Below, in pieces: positions 1 to 11,750 of a DNA stretch of 64,000 bases. Position numbers and translations under genes: made by a program. Under the pieces are notes generated by a model that was not told the DNA's origin, ran no database searches, and worked only from the letters and a program-made list of their open reading frames with translations. The DNA lies in assembly GCA_973895155.1 (NCBI GenBank), contig OZ316894.1, positions 3,782,001 through 3,846,000 on the forward strand, read 5' to 3'. Position 1 is the first letter of the stretch; each line of letters begins with the position of its first letter. This stretch comes from Marsupella aquatica (lineage: Eukaryota > Marchantiophyta).

Positions 1-1171
1 CTCTGTGGCTAGAAACTGATAGAAAAGTAGCAAACACCACTCCCGAATCACATTTCGTCCTCAAAATTAAGCTTAAACACTTATCCCGCAACAATATACT
101 CCGAAACGACATATAGCTTCTTCTCGTCCTCAATAGGTTCAAATCTCTCTGTGCTGTGCCTCAGGGCAATGTCCCCAGGAATGGTCCCCCCCTCTATTTC
201 CCACCGCATGAAGTTGGATCAAGAGAGAATGCCCTTTTGCCCCTTCTTATTCCAGCACCAAAGGCTTCAGTTATCTCAAAGCTTTTAGCAAAGGGATGGC
301 AGGTCAAATACCGGAAGTGTGCTCACATCAGCGGCTCTACCTTGCAACCAATGCGATTATTTCCACAAACATCACAAAGACTGAAAGGTATTGCACAACT
401 CACTTTTCCCCATGATGCTTCGTCTTCCGTCCGCCTTCGTGCCGCCGCTACGACAAAACTCCGCTGAAAATGAAATCAGCAGTAGCAGCAGCACGCCCCC
501 AACACTTAAAAAAATTATTTACAAAACCCGTTCGTAGAAGGCGAAAAGATTTGTACGACTTTACAATTCCTGAAAAAATTCTGTACCGAATAATATCCGG
601 AACGATTGGGATAAATGGCAAAACAATAGTAATCCGTCGTCGCCTTGTCCTCCATTCTTCAATTTTCCTACCCTGTTCGGTCCTACCAACACCTCTGCAA
701 TGACTCCACTGATCACCAAACTCCCGCTGCTTCAAAAAGAGCCTAAATTGACTCCCCGTCCCGCTCAAACGAAGCAGGCTTCTCTGCTCTTCTTGAGCTC
801 CTACCTGAAAATTTTCTTGTTTAGTTCACGTCCGTACTTCATCACTTTACGACCACTTCTACCAAAAGAATCCTGTACAATTAATACGCCTGCATGCTTT
901 TTTTCCGCTTTCGCACTCCTCCTAAGACGTCTGGTCTAATTCGCCTCCATGTCACACTGTTTCGATTCCTCCAGTAATTCTAAATCGGCGTCCTCATGCT
1001 CAGGTTTCTCCACGCGTAGTTGAGGATCTCCATTCCTGTACAGCGTTCATCCTTAAATCCCTGGTCCTGTAAAGATTTCTAGTTCGCCTCCATCCCTCGC
1101 AAATTAGCAGTCAGCTTCTCCATCCTCGCCGTCTCTTGTCCGCTGCAAATAATGAATCAGTCTTCAACCTG

Positions 1172-1437
1172 CTCCATGCTTTCGAGTTTCCGTTCCTCCC
1201 ACGCTACGATTACCACCTCGCTTCCATATACATCTTTCAATAGACGTGCGGTCTGCTCCTTTCTCCTCGCACTACACCCTCACCTCTCCATCCCTTCCGT
1301 ATCTCCCACGCTGAAACCCATGCATCAGATTCCTACTCCTCCATGCTTCCGCGTTTCCGTTTCTCCCACGATACGATTACCACCTCGCTTCCATGCTGCT
1401 CTCTCTGTAAACGTGCGATCCGCTACTGTCTCCTCGG
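1172..1437. repeat. diverged tandem duplication, 166-bp period
   Basis: Bases 1172-1270 and 1338-1437 are clearly the same pyrimidine-rich sequence, sharing for example TACGATTACCACCTCGCTTC, with scattered substitutions. The copies are 166 bp apart. Confidence 0.8.
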
Positions 1438-2105
1438 GTCACAGTTTCATCGATCGACTCGCTCGAATGGCGCTGTGGACTGAACCGATTCAGACTCTTT
1501 CCGTGGCTTCAAGAGGAAGACGAAGAAATGAACCGATCGAGACTTTTTCCTTCCTTTTTCTTCGATCGGATGACGACGACGACGACGAAGAAAAGAAGAG
1601 GACGAGGAGACGAAACAGAGGAACAGAGGAACAGAGGAAACAGAGCGATGGAGAAAAGATGGGTTCAATCGATGATCAGTCTCAACTCGACACAACAGTC
1701 AAGTCTAAACCCAGAGGCTTTAATTTCAACTCATTAGCGAGCTTCGAGAATGAATCTCCGCCGTTGGGTAGATAAATGACTGCCACGTGCATGCAGATTA
1801 CGATTGTTAGAGGTAACTAGTTTATGCTAATGTGAGCTCTAATCAGCGGCGCGCATGACGGGGACAGCAGTTTATTATTGTTTCTTTGTTTTGATGATTT
1901 GGCTTTATCGCGTCACCCAATGGGAAGCGTCAGGAGGCTTTTGTGCGAATATTCAATATTGTAAAGGAAAAAATTCCGGAGGACGATGAGGGAAGATTCG
2001 TGTGATTTTTACTTGACCAGACATGTAACACTACGTGTCGCAGAGCAGTGAATCATAGTATCTGTGTAATATGCGTTAGCATCTTTCTTGGCGAACCCAT
2101 TACGT

Positions 2106-2183
2106 AACGTACTCATGTAACGATGCGAAATGCTCTGTACTTAGAACGTACTCATCTAACGATCCGAAATGCTCGGTACTAGT
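2106..2183. repeat. 39-bp tandem duplication
   Basis: Two adjacent copies (2106-2144 and 2145-2183) share AACGTACTCAT, TAACGAT and CGAAATGCTC in the same order with a few substitutions. Confidence 0.8.
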
Positions 2184-5104
2184 TTGATAGACATTCAAAA
2201 TAATCTTGACCGTTGCCTCTGTCAAAAGTCTCGACTGGCAAGGTACTTAAACCACACTTGCCCTTGGAAAGCTACGGGTTACCCTGAATTATCATTCAAA
2301 GTAACTTTTTCTTGAAAATCATGGAACAAACTCACATGGTAAAGGTGAAAAGTGATTTGAATGTGGAAAAGGTAAACACTCCCCCTTATATATGGCCGTG
2401 GTGGTTTAAGTTATTGATGGAAATTTCCACATAAAGGGCTTAGATTTCCCATGCTCATCCCTATTCACTAGCATAGTCTTCATATCAAAATTTTGTGCTA
2501 TTGGATATAGAAAGCACACATATGAGGCATATCTAGACGGAATTTATTTAGATTTATTCTATTTAATTGTTTTTCATTTTCTTTGTTTTCCTATCTTCTT
2601 TAAACAGTGTTGGAGGGATGGGAGTGGTGTTGCTTTTTTTTTTTTTTTTTTTTCCTTTTGGGTTTCTGGAGTACATTTTTTCCCATTTGTGAATGCATGC
2701 AAATTGTTGTGGCAAGGTGATTCAACCTTGCACAATAGTTCTTTTTGCCCTCATTTGAACTTTATTTATTCTCTAAGGAACTCGGCAAAATAGCCACGTA
2801 ACTTCGTACATTTTATTTTCTTTGCATTACCCATTCTTTGTTTGTAAGGGTTTTCCTTTATTGCTCCAACCATTTTTCTTTCCAACCCATTGGCACCTTA
2901 CAGTTTTCCACCCAGAGTCTTTTGTGTTGACCTCTACATTGATACTACCTTGCCCCAGCTTTAAGTAGTAACTGGAAAATAACAAGGAGATCTCTCTTCA
3001 AGTAACCTCTGATCAACAATTACTACTCCATTGCCTTATGTGTAAAGAAAATGACAGAAAAATAAATTTAACTCAAGTTAGTTTGACGGTAGGAAAGAAA
3101 TGACAAAAAAATAAATCTATCTCAAGCCACTGTAGTTTGAAGGTAGGAAAGGAAAACTGTGCATTGAAAGAAGAAAATACTGTCAGACATTTGGAGGATC
3201 ATCATTTTCACCTAAAATTATTATTGAAAAACAAAGAAAATAACCTGTGTTTAATTTGTTTTGAAGGCAGGAAAACAAAACGTGAGTTGAAGGAATAAAA
3301 CATTCTGGGGTGGTGGTTGCTAGAAATGATCAGAGACTGACCCTTGCTTCAGATTAGACTCGGTCACTTTAGACTCACTCATCTCCTCAGCAGGATACCT
3401 GGCTTTCATATTGGACATTAAGCTCTGCCACTGGGGGAGGGGGCCTTGATGAGAAGAATCGATAGTCACCCAGCTTAACCTGCAGGCGGTCTACTTCTGC
3501 TGTTTTAAGGAATGTACTTCCTGATCTTGGAAAACCCCTCTAGGTAAGTTCAGACCAATGCACCCAATTAGACTGACTGGTGTTTCAGATTTGAAGCAGA
3601 TATCATAATAACATCTCTCCCTTGCAGAGTAGAGCGCCTGGTCCGCCACTACTCCGCCTCACTGCAGCTGCTTGCTCAGCCGGGTCAGCAGGAATTTGGT
3701 ACCTCTCAATCATCAGCCTTGAAATCAGATCTAGATCATTTCTGAGAAGGCAGAGATCATCCATCAAAATAGCCAGGCGTGCCTGTGCTTTGGCCCAAAA
3801 TGGGTGATACAAAATAATGGCACTAACTGTCGACTGCTTGCTAGGCTCGTTGCACCCTGATGTGGGTTGAGGGAAGTCCTTAGGCATACGTACGTGTATC
3901 TAAATACTTTCTCAACAAAAGGAACTTCACTTCCTATGACATGACGGCCAGGTACGAGCTCCTCTTGGTAAAGGCCCTACCGAAGTGCAGATAGTGTTTT
4001 GAGACTGCAGGACACGGAAAGCTGAGCTAGCCTTAAGAGTTTCTGACGTAAGGTATCCTGTTGAAGTGATGAATGGACAGAGTTTGTGATGTAAGTGATC
4101 ACCTTGATAGACTTGATCCTGTATCAGGGTTATTACTTCGATAGAATCTCCCTTGAGAATATTGTGATTGCGTCACTCTGCTTCAATTCCACTTGCACGT
4201 GTAGTCTTCCCATACGCAAAAAACCGTTGTTTTGTGTGCAATTCAAGCCTACCCATACCATAATGCTTTGTTGAGAGCGGAAGATACTCAAATCAAGTAT
4301 AATTGCACTTACGTCTTGACTATTCGTTTATTCATCCTATGACTCAAACTTTACTTGCAATCCCCATTTACTTTTCCACTTGGAGCTCGACTGGAACTGG
4401 GCTTCAGGCTGATTCAATCTTGACCATGGGTGGCCAACCTCCGCGAGCAACTGGAATGACTCCGCAACAGCTCCACAGAACTAGTAGCCTCATAGTTCCC
4501 GTTCACTTTTCAAAGCTGAGAAACACCAGAAAAGTAGACAAGATTCTGCAAAATGTTATCCTAAAATCAGAATCATGCAGAATGTTACAGCTCAAAATGT
4601 TGCCAGCCGCTTGAATTTGGACTATTTGTGATAAAAATGCCAGGAAGCCTTGTCTTCCATGCAGGAATCTGAAGAGAATGACCAAATTATCAGCCTTCGT
4701 GTCCTTTCCACCTGTCCTGTCATGCGGCATTTCCAAATACCCCTTGATCTGCTGCAAGCTGTTCCAAGGAATGACAGCTACCAAGTCTGCCATTCAAATA
4801 TTCGAAATGAAAATCTTCTCACATTCTACGATAATGAGCTGTAGTCCAAGTCTTAACATAGTGACGACTCGGTAAGCGTGTGGGAAACCTACACCAATTC
4901 CCCTCAGTCCCAGTGACATCTTCCAGGGCAATTATGCCAGCATAGAAAGTCACCCCAAAACGTAACTGATCCAACGTACAACGGATAGATCTTCCTACAG
5001 CAAATAATCTAAGACCTGCAGATATGGACACCACCGGTCAAGACTTGACTCCAAAAACTCCAGGTTCAGTGGTGAACACCATTTCAAAGTACTGAGAAGT
5101 TCTT

Positions 5105-6961
5105 CTAGTCAGGCTTCCCTCCAAGCTCTACTCGGAGATTGTCATATGGGTATTCACGAGGAGTCTGCCAAGCCAACAATTGACAATGAATTGTAGGCGT
5201 CAGGAGTCTGGTATACTTCCTAAAGAGATAAGTTCCAAAGGCGGGAATGAAAGACATGCCAAGATGATTAAGAAGCTTGTTCAGGGCTTCTGGACTGCAA
5301 CAGATATCCATGCGCGAGACTAGACTCTGCGTAGTTGAGGATTTCAACACAATCCTTCTTACTTCAGACACTATCAGCGAAATTGAACGAAGACACTGAT
5401 CTCAATAGCTTTGAGAATGGGGAGAAACTTTTGTGAAGATTTATACCCATGGAATTTGGGATGCCTTGTCGTTCCAAGCAGCCAAGAATCCGAGAAAGGC
5501 AAAAAAGCCCAAACCCGCAGACAGCATTCCAAGAGCTTCATACTGCAAGATAACATTCACAGCCAAATAACTGTCTTGTTGCCGAGAAATGATTATATTC
5601 CAATTACAAGCACGGATAAGTGGCAAGTGTTCAGGAGCCCAGAGTGTAAGACAACGGATGCAATTTGAACCTAGAAGAACCTTTCCAGAGCTAAGAAGGT
5701 TGTACCAGCTCTCACGAGCATTTCTGCTGGAAAAGATGACCACATAGCGCTCACTGTCCAGTTGACGAGGTATGACGACACCTCTGGCGTTTCAGGAGTG
5801 TCAATGATTCTCCAAGAGGCCAGGACTTTTTAGAATGCGCATCACAGGTCAGACAAGAAGGTGACTCTATCAGGACATGTACCTTTCCCACCATTGGAGC
5901 CACGTCATCCAAACAAGGTTCAGGGGTAGGGCTTCCGTCGTCCCAAATGAGCTCCTCGTTTTCATCTAGCTGCACCCACAGAACATGACATGCAAAACTT
6001 AAATGAGAACAATGAACTCTAGGAACTGTCTTCTCATAATCACCAAAAATATCTCTTTGAACGAGCTTTGCACAATCTATAGACAACGAAGATCTTCAGC
6101 AAATGCTTGAAACAAATGCCATGCATAGGTTACCAAGAATGCACAATCTATAGACAACGAAGATCTTCAGCAAATGCTTGAAACAAATGCCATGCATAGG
6201 TTACCAAGAATAGTCATGATGCAAACGAAGGAAAAAAGGAAGAAATCAAAGAAAAAGACGAAAAGGAACAAGGAACGAGGAACAAGTTGAAGAAAGATCC
6301 GAAACTGGAAAAATTGGAGCTACAGTCACCCCCATTAAAACAGTACCAAACTAGCACATCCGGGGCCTCAACTTTGCTATAAACTCGGTCAGGGAAGCCA
6401 AGATAGTTGGAAATCTGGAAAGCTTCCCAATTATCGGACTCTCCTCTCCTTTCTTTAGACAACTTCTCTACCTCCCTGATTGCACGGCATAACCGCCTGG
6501 TGGCATTCGTGAGGTCGATCGGCCAGTATTAAACGAACCACACCCAGAACTGAAAATTATTGAGACTTCTTCAAATTTCCATTCATGTTACTCAAATTTC
6601 CATTCGATTCATGCTCAGATCGAAAAGCGTTATGCGTAGGGATTCTGAATAACCCTAGAAATGGGAAATGCCGGTCCGGCAAACGCCCTAACAAAATCTG
6701 AAGGAGAGGCACAAAAATACGGATAAGGCGATGCGATCCGGGAATTCTCGCCAAGATCGACAGTCACATAGTTGGATAGAACACATCGACACTTGCAGTG
6801 TCGCTCTGTGATTCACTTACCGGAGCACTTGGAGCAGGTCCGGCGCCGACGGGAAGCCCAGCGCCTGCGCGGAGACGAAGCGAGGCGGAAACCTGCGATC
6901 GCAATCCTGCTCTTCGAATCAGACCTGTGAAATTCCTCGAAAGGCTCGTGCTGGAGGCCAT
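5105..6961 (-). CDS. NDUFB8: NADH dehydrogenase [ubiquinone] 1 beta subcomplex subunit 8, mitochondrial
   Basis: Accessory subunit of mitochondrial respiratory complex I, in the membrane arm. Four exons, read on the minus strand: 6821-6961, 5883-5969, 5447-5542 and 5105-5164. They join in frame (47+29+32+19 codons plus stop) to give 127 residues, close to the plant family length. Each intron has GT/AG ends (for example exon 1 ends CCG|GTAAGT). The N-terminus MASSTSLSRNF...RSQVSASLRLR is rich in Arg and Ser and lacks acid, as in a mitochondrial presequence. Exon 2 carries the family segment NEELIWDDGSPTPEPC. Exon 3 has one hydrophobic helix (LSAGLGFFAFLGFLAAW) followed by NDKAS. Exon 4 has the diagnostic C-terminus YPYDNLRVELGG. 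The start is the first Met after an upstream GA-repeat leader. Family assignment is by remembered plant orthologues and is strong. Confidence 0.93.
6070..6211. repeat. perfect 71-bp tandem duplication in NDUFB8 intron 1
   Basis: Bases 6070-6140 and 6141-6211 are identical by eye. The unit starts GCACAATCTATAGACAACG and ends CCAAGAAT. It lies within the intron between exons 1 and 2 (5970-6820), so it does not affect coding. Perfect identity implies a recent event. Confidence 0.95.
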
Positions 6962-6990
6962 CTTTACTCCCTTTCTGTGACTCCGCTCGT

Positions 6991-6992
<2 letters not shown>

Positions 6993-7027
<35 letters not shown>
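6993..7027. repeat. (TC)n microsatellite in the 5' leader of NDUFB8
   Basis: About 17 TC units on the plus strand, read as (GA)n in the transcript direction, 32 bp upstream of the NDUFB8 start codon. GA/CT tracts are common in plant core promoters and 5' leaders and can bind GAGA-type factors; a regulatory role here is inference only. Confidence 0.9.
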
Positions 7028-7033
<6 letters not shown>

Positions 7034-7544
7034 CTCGACGATTTCTCGAAGAATATGAAGTGCAGAGTTGCAGGGGTACAGCCACCCTACAAAACAATGA
7101 TATATCAGAGTAATACTCGGATAGACCACTCCCTTGAAGTCACCATTGTCTTGGACCATTCCACCCAATTTTAATCTGACAATCCAGAGAGTAATACTTG
7201 GATACACCACTCCCTTCAACCATGCGCCAGATCTGCTCATAAAAGTATGGGATTACCTTAAACCACCAGTGTCCACCAGGTTCCAGGTTCAGGAAGAACA
7301 GAATAGAGCACCTTTTTACTGTTTTGACCCCATTTTTGGTTTATTTTAGTAACCTGGATCCACCAGGTTTTGCTTCTGAGAGGTGGCTATTTCAGGTCAT
7401 GTGTTCACTTATTATGGTACTTGCCTCCTTATTTGTCTCCATCATGTGTAGGTTTTGACATATCTTTCAGGCCATGGCTTCATTTATTATGGTCCTTGCC
7501 CTTTTATTCCTTTCCATGGGTAGGTTTCAATTTCTCGTTATAAC

Positions 7545-8820
7545 CCCTAAGGTCTCTGTGCAGAATTGAGCTTGACAAACACAAAAGCAATGCCAACAGG
7601 TGCAATCATATCTGAACACAAGACCTGAAAATATGATAAAATATATATGGTTTCCTTTACAAGTATAAGCTTTTCTATATTTCTCCCCAAACACGCAGGT
7701 CGCCATATGGTCACCCTATATCTTGTAAAGGAATCCATACACCCTTAATCCTATACTTTACAAACTATAGGGCCTTAGTGCAAAGTTGAGAGTGGTTAAC
7801 ACAACAAATATGTGAGAACTTCCAATCATAAGTGAACACTGGCCCTGAAAGTACAACAAAATTCATACGGTCTCTTTTACAATTACATGGTCGCCTAATG
7901 AATTTCCTTTGGGTGTCAATAAGTGGTGACAACAAAATGAGTCTCCTTTTGTTTCCCAGAAGAGTCTGTGTTAGTTCTCCATTGCCTGGCTAGAGTCATA
8001 GTGTAGAGGCTTTACTCTAGACAATACCCCTTATTTTAGCTTCTCTTCACAACTACAGTATATAGTTAGATAGCATTTTCTCTTTGTAAAAAAATCAGTT
8101 CTGCAGTCCATGTATTTTCTGGATCATCTAGGTTGTGCTGGCATCCATTCAGACATTTTGGCAAACATGGTCCATGGGGGCTTCAGTTTAGACTAACAAG
8201 TAAAGCCAAATACTTGTTTGTATCAAAATGGACTTTCTTAACTCTAAATCTGTGTAAAATTAACCATTGTCTGATGCGGTAGCCTAACAGGAACCGCAAC
8301 CATGGTTAACATGCCAAAGTACCACTCAAGAACTACTGGTGATGACATTGTTAATAGCGTCTAACCAAGTCTATAGAGAACTTAGGGGCCAAAAAGTCAG
8401 CCTCAATAGGTCCACTTTTGTGCCCTAGAATCTAGTTTTCTGCTCACTCCAATAGCAACACTGCATTCATGCATTGCCAAAACTCACTCTGCAGCCTATT
8501 TAGATCTTCAGCTGTCATGAAGTTGTGTGAATTTGGCTGCCTTCTAGTGGCACTAGTGCTTCCTGCTGGATGGAGTGTCTCTCTGGAGGTGTGCATAGGT
8601 GCTACCAGGATTTCCTGCTATGAGTCACTATGGCCGGCATATCTCAGAAGATTGTCTGGCTGGAGCAATGCGCATGGGTTGAACAACAGGAGTAGTACCA
8701 ACTGAGTTTTCAGTGATTGTTAAATTCTGATTTTGATATCTTACTATCCTGTACATTACAAACTATAGGGCCTTAGTACAAAGTTGAGAGTAGTTAACAC
8801 AACAGATATGTGAGAACTGA
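7545..8820. repeat. dispersed repeat family, three diverged copies
   Basis: Copies at about 7545-7680, 7757-7890 and 8755-8820 share blocks such as ACAAACTATAGGGCCTTAGT, CAAAGTTGAGAGT.GTTAACA and a CCTGAAA..TA segment. The last two are most alike over about 65 bp, and the third breaks off directly into the 43-bp minisatellite. No coding capacity or terminal structure is seen, so the class is unknown. Confidence 0.7.
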
Positions 8821-8994
8821 AGTGAAGCTAGAGTGGCGTCTAGGCTTCTAGAGTGAACCTGCAAGTGAAGCTAGAGTGAGACCTAGGCTTCTAGAGTGAA
8901 ACCTGCAAGTGAAGCTAGAGTGGAATCTAGGCTTCTAGAGTGAAACCTGCAAGTGAAACTAGAGCGGAGTCTAGGCTTCTAGAGTGAAACCTCT
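8821..8994. repeat. 43/44-bp minisatellite, four units
   Basis: Four consecutive units start at 8821, 8864, 8908 and 8952. Each opens AGTGAAGCTAGAG, contains TCTAGGCTTCTAGAGTGAA and ends ACCTGCA, except the last, which ends ACCTCT. Units differ by a few substitutions and one indel. Confidence 0.95.
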
Positions 8995-9121
8995 AGACCA
9001 TAACTCTATGGCCCCACCATGTGCATGGAAAGAAGCATGGACATGATGCATGTCAAATGATGAGCATGAATGCTTTTAGCCATGGTCACTATTTCCATTC
9101 AAAGAATGGGCAATCAGGCTC

Positions 9122-9243
9122 CTGTAGATACTAACCCACTTCAGAAGGAGCTCTTCACCTACTGATTTGTTAGTATAACAGTCTGTAGATACTAACCCAC
9201 TTCAGAAGGAGCTCTTCACCTACTGATTTGTTAGTATAACAGT
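9122..9243. repeat. perfect 61-bp tandem duplication
   Basis: Bases 9122-9182 and 9183-9243 are identical by eye; the unit starts CTGTAGATACTAACCCACTT and ends TTAGTATAACAGT. Confidence 0.95.
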
Positions 9244-10067
9244 CTGCACTAGCCATGCACAAATTATGACATGCGAGAGCTTTTCACCTGACTTCAAAGT
9301 TAGCTCCTGGGCTCGTTGTAGAGAAATAAAGACCTGCTGACCGTATATTCTGAAATGGTCTATCTTCGCGAAGTATGTCTTTCGTTCTCAACTAAATTTA
9401 TTGTATAGAATAACAATAAAGAGGCTATTGGATTTGGCAGACACCTATACGGCTGAACATGTGCCATGTGTCCCAAACCCTTCCTTCATGCAATGTGCAC
9501 CTTTGCACTAAAGAGTGATCTGACCAACATAATGTTCTGTATATTTTCTTAGTGAATTTGTCTGCTTTGTTTTCTTCCTGACCAAAGGGGGGCTGTTTGT
9601 TCATATTTATTGACTTGGCCCAAACTTAGTCATCGGCTTATCTTTCCTGTATTTGGGAATTGAAAGGGTAACCCAAAATTTGTGCGTACACTGATATTGT
9701 GTCAATCAAGAAGCAAGTCCTCTGGGCCAATGTGGCTCAACTATACGAAAACTTCCAGAGCTGATTGCATGCGCACCAGAACATCAGGCTGATCTGAACT
9801 AGATTCTAAACATTTCATGGACTTTCTGGGCATCGTCGAGAATTTCATCAGCGTCAGGACGCTCAGGATGAATGAGAATGGCATCACAGGTACAAGGCTG
9901 GAGAAATGACTCACTTGCTCGCATACACAAATCTACAGATCAAAAAGGGAGGTTAGGATGCAGTCAGGCTATCCCTGGGACATTCACGAACATCTCCGAA
10001 GCCATCATGCTGATCTATTGCTACTTTTGGGCAGGACAGGTGCTACAAATTCTAGCAAATTGCAAAC

Positions 10068-10259
10068 TCCAGTCCAAACCGCAGTCCAACCGCGGATCCA
10101 AATGGTCCAGGTCTTAGCTGGACCGTCATCGCGCAAAATTCTTTCTTACGAGGATATGCTGGGTCCAGTCCAAAGCGCAGCCCAACCGCGGATCCAAATG
10201 GTCCAGGTCTTAGCTGGACCATCGTTTCGCAAAATTCTTTCTTACGAGAATATGTTGGT
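10068..10259. repeat. 96-bp tandem duplication with internal hairpin
   Basis: Copies 10068-10163 and 10164-10259 differ at several positions. Each contains TGGTCCAG, seven bases, then CTGGACC(A/G), an 8-bp stem that is perfect in the second copy. Confidence 0.9.
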
Positions 10260-11750
10260 ATGATGAACGTACGGAGCTACACAGGCAATATGATACAATG
10301 ATCGACGACGTACGGAGGTACACAGGCCTGATTGATTGACGGTCCCATATATCAGTGACAATAATAAGCGTCGAGCGCAATCAGTCTTATCTTGCTAGCT
10401 GTAAGGCTGTAAGCCTTTACCATATCATACTGAAAGACTGTCTTGGTCACTGTTGAAGTTGAGCTGCGAATTTGCGATACTGCCCGGCCTCAGAAATACA
10501 GCTACCAGTCAGATGAATCAAGGCTCGAATCCTTTTCCTGCACAGACTTTGAAAAGCCAGTCGGCAGTTTCGGAAGCCTACTATTCGCTTAAAGTTGGTG
10601 GCTTCAATCATTACACGCAAATGTCTAACTACATGACAAGGACTTCTATAGCATAATGGCAAGCACTTTTGCCCCAGGTGGGCTTCATATATAGGTTCCA
10701 TCTTGATGAGCTTCCTGGGCCACGTCCTCAAACCGAGTTGCGAGACCCTTTAAGTTTGAATAGATTATTATGTGTATTAAATGAAAGCATGTGATGTGCA
10801 ATGCTAGTGCTGACATCCGTATTACCGCTTCACTGAATTCTGTGCAAAGTAGTCTCCAAATATACCATCCATTTCGCATCAAACACTGCAGCCGGTGAGT
10901 TTGGGTCCTCGAGTCAGACTGGAGGTGCTAGCTACCTGAATCGCAACGCCATCACTGCCAATTGAGATTCTGGTGAAAGAAAGAGCAAAGAAAGAGCAAA
11001 GAAAGAGTATAAGAAAAGCGGTTCACGAAGCTCTTGCAATATTTTGATCTTTACCAACTCTGAATGAATGAAAAGTATTCTGATACTCCATACTGAGGAC
11101 TTTTGCTCCAATTCAGTTGCCAAGAAGGACAAGCAGAGACTTTTCGACAGTGAAGAGGATGGTTTCTCTTGGATTTCAGATCAATGGCCAAGCCAAATAC
11201 ATACGAATTCCCATTCCCGGACGCTTTTCACTTTGGGCAATTCCAAAGCTCCACTGGGTTCAGGATGCTCTTGCATCTTTACCGGTTCTGTATGGGTGCA
11301 AAGCAAAGTTTTGATGCCCTTTAATATGACAACGCATTCCACCAATTCAATTAAAATGGAACCCAAGATAGAAGTAACAAAAATCAAAGAGATCAAGCTC
11401 AAGTGAAACAGTTATATGAACTGTTCAAATATGTTTATTCGTTCCAATGTCAACATAATGGCAGTGCGACAAATGAGATCAACTATATTGTTGAAATGAC
11501 TAAGAAATCGTATCCATTCGTACTAAATTCCACAGTAAGCACCACTCGTAGGTACAGCCGCCTTCCTCTCTAGGCGGGAAACTGATAGTAGCGAAGACCA
11601 TTATACTAGATCATTTTCTCGAGATGTAAATCCCTACGATTAAATTCAACTTCCTCCTCCGCCTTTACCAGACAACAGTCCACCTAGCTGACTAATATGT
11701 CGTACAAACGAATCTTGAAAGTACAAAATTCTCCCTCAGGATGTTTCAGG

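Larger units (their letters stand above)
1..5104. other. left intergenic region, no supported gene
   Basis: I find no family match on either strand. From about 620 to 1500 the plus strand is pyrimidine-rich, and 1500-1660 is purine-rich with a GAC-repeat tract; this makes long open frames that look compositional rather than coding. A poly-T run lies near 2634-2655. Local duplications are listed separately, and a weaker one (about 50 bp) sits at 3051-3158. The stretch 3600-5100 would include the 3' UTR of the complex I gene on the minus strand, but no end signal could be fixed. Confidence 0.5.
7028..11750. other. repeat-rich intergenic region
   Basis: No gene could be supported. The stretch consists of diverged direct repeats and duplications: AGTAATACT..GGATA.ACCACTCCCTT at 7110-7137 and 7187-7220; a roughly 77-bp duplication at 7392-7534; a family with copies at about 7545-7680, 7757-7890 and 8755-8820; and the discrete arrays listed separately. 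Bases 10266-10330 hold a further pair sharing ACGTACGGAG.TACACAGGC. From 10.4 to 11.7 kb I see nothing recognisable; its lower end presumably includes the 3' UTR of the gene at 11751. Confidence 0.6.

Noticed and set aside
1152-1775. 207-codon plus-strand open frame with a poly-Asp run
   Set aside because: It lies in pyrimidine- then purine-biased DNA that contains a tandem duplication and is also open on the opposite strand; no domain or splice partner.
3603-3887. Minus-strand frame with RLAILMDDLCLLRNDLDLISR
   Set aside because: Looks protein-like and helical, but no family match, no neighbouring exon in phase and no start in context.
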